Below are positions 61,791-64,000 of a stretch of DNA of 64,000 nt, piece after piece. Position 1 is the stretch's first letter; each line of letters begins with the position of its first letter. The stretch is from Paenibacillus sp. FSL R7-0204. GTDB taxonomy: Bacteria > Bacillota > Bacilli > Paenibacillales > Paenibacillaceae. A program made the translations under genes and the position numbers. Under the pieces are notes generated by a model. The model did not search any database. It was not told where the DNA came from and saw only the letters and a list, made by a program, of their open reading frames with translations. The stretch is taken from the NCBI RefSeq assembly GCF_038002225.1, contig NZ_JBBOCA010000001.1, positions 5,208,001 through 5,272,000 on the forward strand, in the 5' to 3' direction.

Positions 61791-61910
61791 TGTCCATTAG
61801 AGCATTTGGCCCGGCATCACGGACTGAGGCCGCTTATAGCGGATAGTTGTCCATTAGAGCGTTTGGCACGGCATCACGGACTGAGGCGCGCTTATTGCGG
61901 AGGATAGTCT
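61791..61910. repeat. 57-bp tandem repeat upstream of the divergent amino-sugar genes
   Basis: Unit 1 starts TGTCCATTAGAGC at 61791, unit 2 the same at 61848. The two share TTTGG, CGGCATCACGGACTGAGG and a CGCTTAT-GCGGA ending, about 85-90% identical. The element is non-coding. The following ~150 bp hold looser echoes such as ACTCAGTCCGTTAAC. Confidence 0.75.
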
Positions 61911-62244
61911 CCACTTGGGAAAGGGAACGGACCCCATGGGCCTTATTCTTGGAATTTCTACTTTAAACATCTTATAGAGAGAGGATAAGCTCCACTCAGT
62001 CCGTTAACCCGCAAAAAGTAGCGTTTTCCAGGGAATAGGGTCTCTTAGGTCCGTTAGGAGCAAACTCGACCGGCCGGTGCAGTTTCATTGTACTGAACCT
62101 CCGGGATCAGACCCTGTTCACAGAATTACATCTGTTGCACCTCTATGACATCCGGTTGGCCAAATCAGTCAAAAACAGTCCCGATTTGCGCAAAATAGTT
62201 GATTTACTCGGGTAATCTGCTTTGTTATCTTCTAGGCAAGCACC
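61911..62244. other. Intergenic stretch, no gene seen
   Basis: No reading frame with coding character. Near 61985-62060, sequences related to the tandem repeat (for example AGTCCGTTA, GGTCCGTTAGGAG) appear, so the region is probably more repeat debris. Confidence 0.4.
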
Positions 62245-62317
62245 AGCTTATGCTTACATCTAGGTTTACGCTTCCGAAGCCAGTTTGGCGAAGAGACCCA
62301 GGGAGCTTATGCTTACA
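62245..62317 (+). promoter_or_regulatory. Paired 14-bp direct repeats upstream of SIS gene
   Basis: AGCTTATGCTTACA occurs exactly at 62245-62258 and 62304-62317, 59 bp apart start to start. Each contains GCTTA twice. The second ends 22 bp before the SIS start. A related TTTACGCTTCC lies between them at about 62264. Candidate binding sites for a regulator. Confidence 0.5.
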
Positions 62318-62338
62318 AAACTTTTAGGAGGGATAGTG

Positions 62339-63103
62339 ATGAACGTGAAGTCAGATATTATGTCCGCTTATATGGATACTATTGTTGAACTGCTGAATGA
62401 GATACGGAGTGAGCCGCAGGACAAGCTGCTGGAGGTGGCAGAGCTGCTTGCGGATCATATCGCACAGGACAAGCTGGTCTACCTCTACGGACCGGGGGGA
62501 CACTCCAATATGAATGCCACCGAGGTCTTCTTCCGTGCCGGCGGACTGATGCATATCAGCGCCATCTTAGATGAAGGAACAATGATCTCGAATGGCGCCC
62601 TGCGCTCCATGGCGGTTGAACGCACTCCCGGCTATGGCACATTGGTGATCGAAGACAACCGGCTCGGACAAGGCGACATTCTGATCATCGCCAATGCTTA
62701 CGGGATCAACACAGCCTGTGTCGATGCCGCTCTGGAAGCACGCCGGCGGGGCGTGATCACGGTTGCGGTGACCTCCGTCGGCCATGCCGAGGCTACGCCA
62801 GCGAATCATATTGCCCGCCACCCTTCGGGACAGAATCTGTATGCGCTCTGCGATTATGTCCTGGACAGCAAGGTCAAGCCCGGTGACGCTGCGCTGCAGA
62901 TTGACGGTATTGAGCCGAAGATGGGCTCCACTTCTACCTTCGCTAACGCTTTTCTGCTCAATTCCCTGATGATGACTACTGCCGCCTGCCTCGGGGCAAA
63001 AGGGATCGAGGTGCCGGTCTGGCGCAGCGGCAACGCCCCGGGCGGGGACGAGTGGAATAACCGCTTCATCGAGCGCTTCAAGGGCCGGGTACGCTGGCTA
63101 TGA
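62339..63103 (+). CDS. SIS-domain sugar-phosphate protein (sugar isomerase-like)
   Basis: 254 residues from ATG 62339, 7 nt after AGGAGG. It is a SIS-fold (phosphosugar-binding) protein: KLVYLYGPGGHSNMNATEVFF, GDILIIANAYGINTACVDAA and GVITVAVTSVGHAEATPANH. The C-terminal GSTSTFANAFLLNSLMMTTA completes the family pattern. Such proteins bind or isomerise phosphosugars, or act with MurQ-like or GlcNAc pathways. The stop overlaps the GH20 gene start (ATGA), showing joint translation with a hexosaminidase. The gene is divergent from the ABC operon. Confidence 0.85.
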   Translation: MNVKSDIMSAYMDTIVELLNEIRSEPQDKLLEVAELLADHIAQDKLVYLYGPGGHSNMNATEVFFRAGGLMHISAILDEGTMISNGALRSMAVERTPGYGTLVIEDNRLGQGDILIIANAYGINTACVDAALEARRRGVITVAVTSVGHAEATPANHIARHPSGQNLYALCDYVLDSKVKPGDAALQIDGIEPKMGSTSTFANAFLLNSLMMTTAACLGAKGIEVPVWRSGNAPGGDEWNNRFIERFKGRVRWL

Positions 63104-64000
63104 GCCTGCAGCTGATTCCAGCCCCTCAGGTGGTGCAGAGCCGTGGACCGGAGCCGGTCACCGTGCTTCGCGGCTGGACGGTGCAACTGCACCTCCCCGG
63201 GGAGGATGTCCGGCTGCTCACGGCAGCGCAAAGGATATTCACAGAGGTGACGGTGCGTACTACGTATGACGGCAGCGGTGTATTCTCCCTGGTCACAGAG
63301 GGTACCCCGCTCAACCCGCTGCTGGCCCGCCGGATCGAGGGCAGGCATGACGGTTACGTGCTGATTACCGATAAGGGCCGGATCGAGCTGTATGCGCTTA
63401 GCGCCCCGGGCCTGTTCTATGGACTGAAGACACTGGAGCAACTGCTCCAGAGCGGCGGAGGGACCGTGCCTGCGCTGACGGTTGCCGACTGGGCTGATCT
63501 GCGGCTGCGCAGCGATTATCTGGATCTACGCACGGTTTATCCGACCTATGAACATCTGCTGGAGTATATCGCGGAGCTGGCCGATTATAAGATCAATACG
63601 CTGATCATCGAATATGAGGATAAGCTGCCGTTCCGGGAACTGGCCTTCCTGCGCCATCCTGAGCTTGCCTTCACGGAGGAAGAACACCGGCAGCTGCTCA
63701 GAGCGGCACATGACCACTTCATTACCGTCATTCCGAAGCAGCAGTCCTTCGGACATCTGGAATATATCCTGAAGCATCCGGCCTACATCGGTCTGCGCGA
63801 GGTGCCGGAGACCGTATCGGAGCTGTGCCCGCACCGCGCCGGCTCCTTCGAGATGATGGCAGGAATTCTGGAAGAGGTGGCGGCCCTTCATCCGCACAGC
63901 CGCTATCTTCATCTCGGCTGTGACGAGGTCTGGACGCTCGGCACGTGCCAGGACTGCAAGCGCTCCGGGCTTACTCCCGAGGCTTCGTTCATCCGCTTCG
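63100..64000 (+). CDS. Glycoside hydrolase family 20 hexosaminidase, truncated by edge
   Basis: 300 codons are visible from ATG 63100, which overlaps the SIS gene stop. The N-terminal ~110 residues form a GH20b-like domain (GYVLITDKGRIELYALSAPG, FYGLKTLEQLLQ). The catalytic TIM barrel starts near residue 125 (RSDYLDLRTVYPTYEHL). The GH20 catalytic Asp-Glu pair appears in YLHLGCDEVWTLG. No signal peptide is present, so it acts inside the cell on imported oligosaccharides or GlcNAc glycosides. It fits the nagA/nagB/importer locus. Confidence 0.85.
   Translation, partial: MSLQLIPAPQVVQSRGPEPVTVLRGWTVQLHLPGEDVRLLTAAQRIFTEVTVRTTYDGSGVFSLVTEGTPLNPLLARRIEGRHDGYVLITDKGRIELYALSAPGLFYGLKTLEQLLQSGGGTVPALTVADWADLRLRSDYLDLRTVYPTYEHLLEYIAELADYKINTLIIEYEDKLPFRELAFLRHPELAFTEEEHRQLLRAAHDHFITVIPKQQSFGHLEYILKHPAYIGLREVPETVSELCPHRAGSFEMMAGILEEVAALHPHSRYLHLGCDEVWTLGTCQDCKRSGLTPEASFIRF

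Overview
The window is chromosomal DNA from a low-to-mid GC Gram-positive, most likely Paenibacillus or a close relative. The pointers are strong AGGAGG-type ribosome-binding sites with many GTG/TTG starts, exported proteins with copper-amine-oxidase-type 'stalk' domains, an adjacent dck/dgk deoxynucleoside kinase pair, YesM/YesN-type two-component genes beside an ABC sugar importer that lacks its own ATPase, and polymorphic toxins. There is no outer-membrane machinery. I see no rRNA, tRNA or CRISPR array.

Region 1 (1-8.8 kb, minus strand): two giant exported beta-rich surface proteins in one transcription unit; the first-listed one is cut by the left edge. A terminator at 8776-8819 separates them from the next block.

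Region 2 (8.8-17.2 kb, minus): a polymorphic toxin/immunity array. Two toxins share a near-identical helical N-terminal/pre-toxin region (about 1.65 kb of direct repeat) and carry different AT-richer C-terminal toxins, a WHH-type nuclease and a CdiA-CT-like tRNase. Each is followed by its own immunity gene (SUKH/SMI1 and pentapeptide repeat). Broken immunity genes, a toxin-tip remnant, a DUF4279-like gene and an IS3-family element lie downstream.

Region 3 (17.2-36.2 kb, mostly minus): the most striking part. In transcription order one tightly packed cluster encodes a TadZ/CpaE-like protein, a SAF-domain CpaB/RcpC protein, a ParA-like protein with a ruined P-loop, a CpaF/TadA ATPase, TadB, TadC, a pilin-like peptide, two pseudopilin-like proteins, a YukD/EsaB ubiquitin-like protein, a beta-propeller protein, a three-domain EssC/EccC ATPase, two WXG100 proteins, then a lipoprotein and two exported proteins. 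The toxins follow on the same strand. A short prepilin peptidase is divergent at the promoter end. The usual Firmicutes T7SSb membrane parts (EssA, EssB, EsaA) are not in the window; Tad (type IVc pilus-like) parts occupy their place. I read this as a T7SS-Tad hybrid secretion system with its effectors.

Region 4 (36.4-52.3 kb): ordinary chromosome with dck/dgk, an RCC1-like exported protein, the carboxyspermidine pathway pair, an AraC regulator, an acyltransferase fused to a helical domain, a ClpP paralogue with an LSm-like small protein, an ECF-type sigma factor, an NAD-dependent epimerase, a chemotaxis receptor, a YdeI-family protein, and an intact IS4-family element with a 9-bp target duplication.

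Region 5 (52.9-64 kb): an amino-sugar locus. On the minus strand: two ABC permeases, a sugar-binding lipoprotein, a YesM-type kinase, a YesN-type regulator, nagB and nagA. Divergent on the plus strand: a SIS-domain protein and a GH20 hexosaminidase cut by the right edge. Together they would sense, import and deacetylate/deaminate GlcNAc-type sugars.
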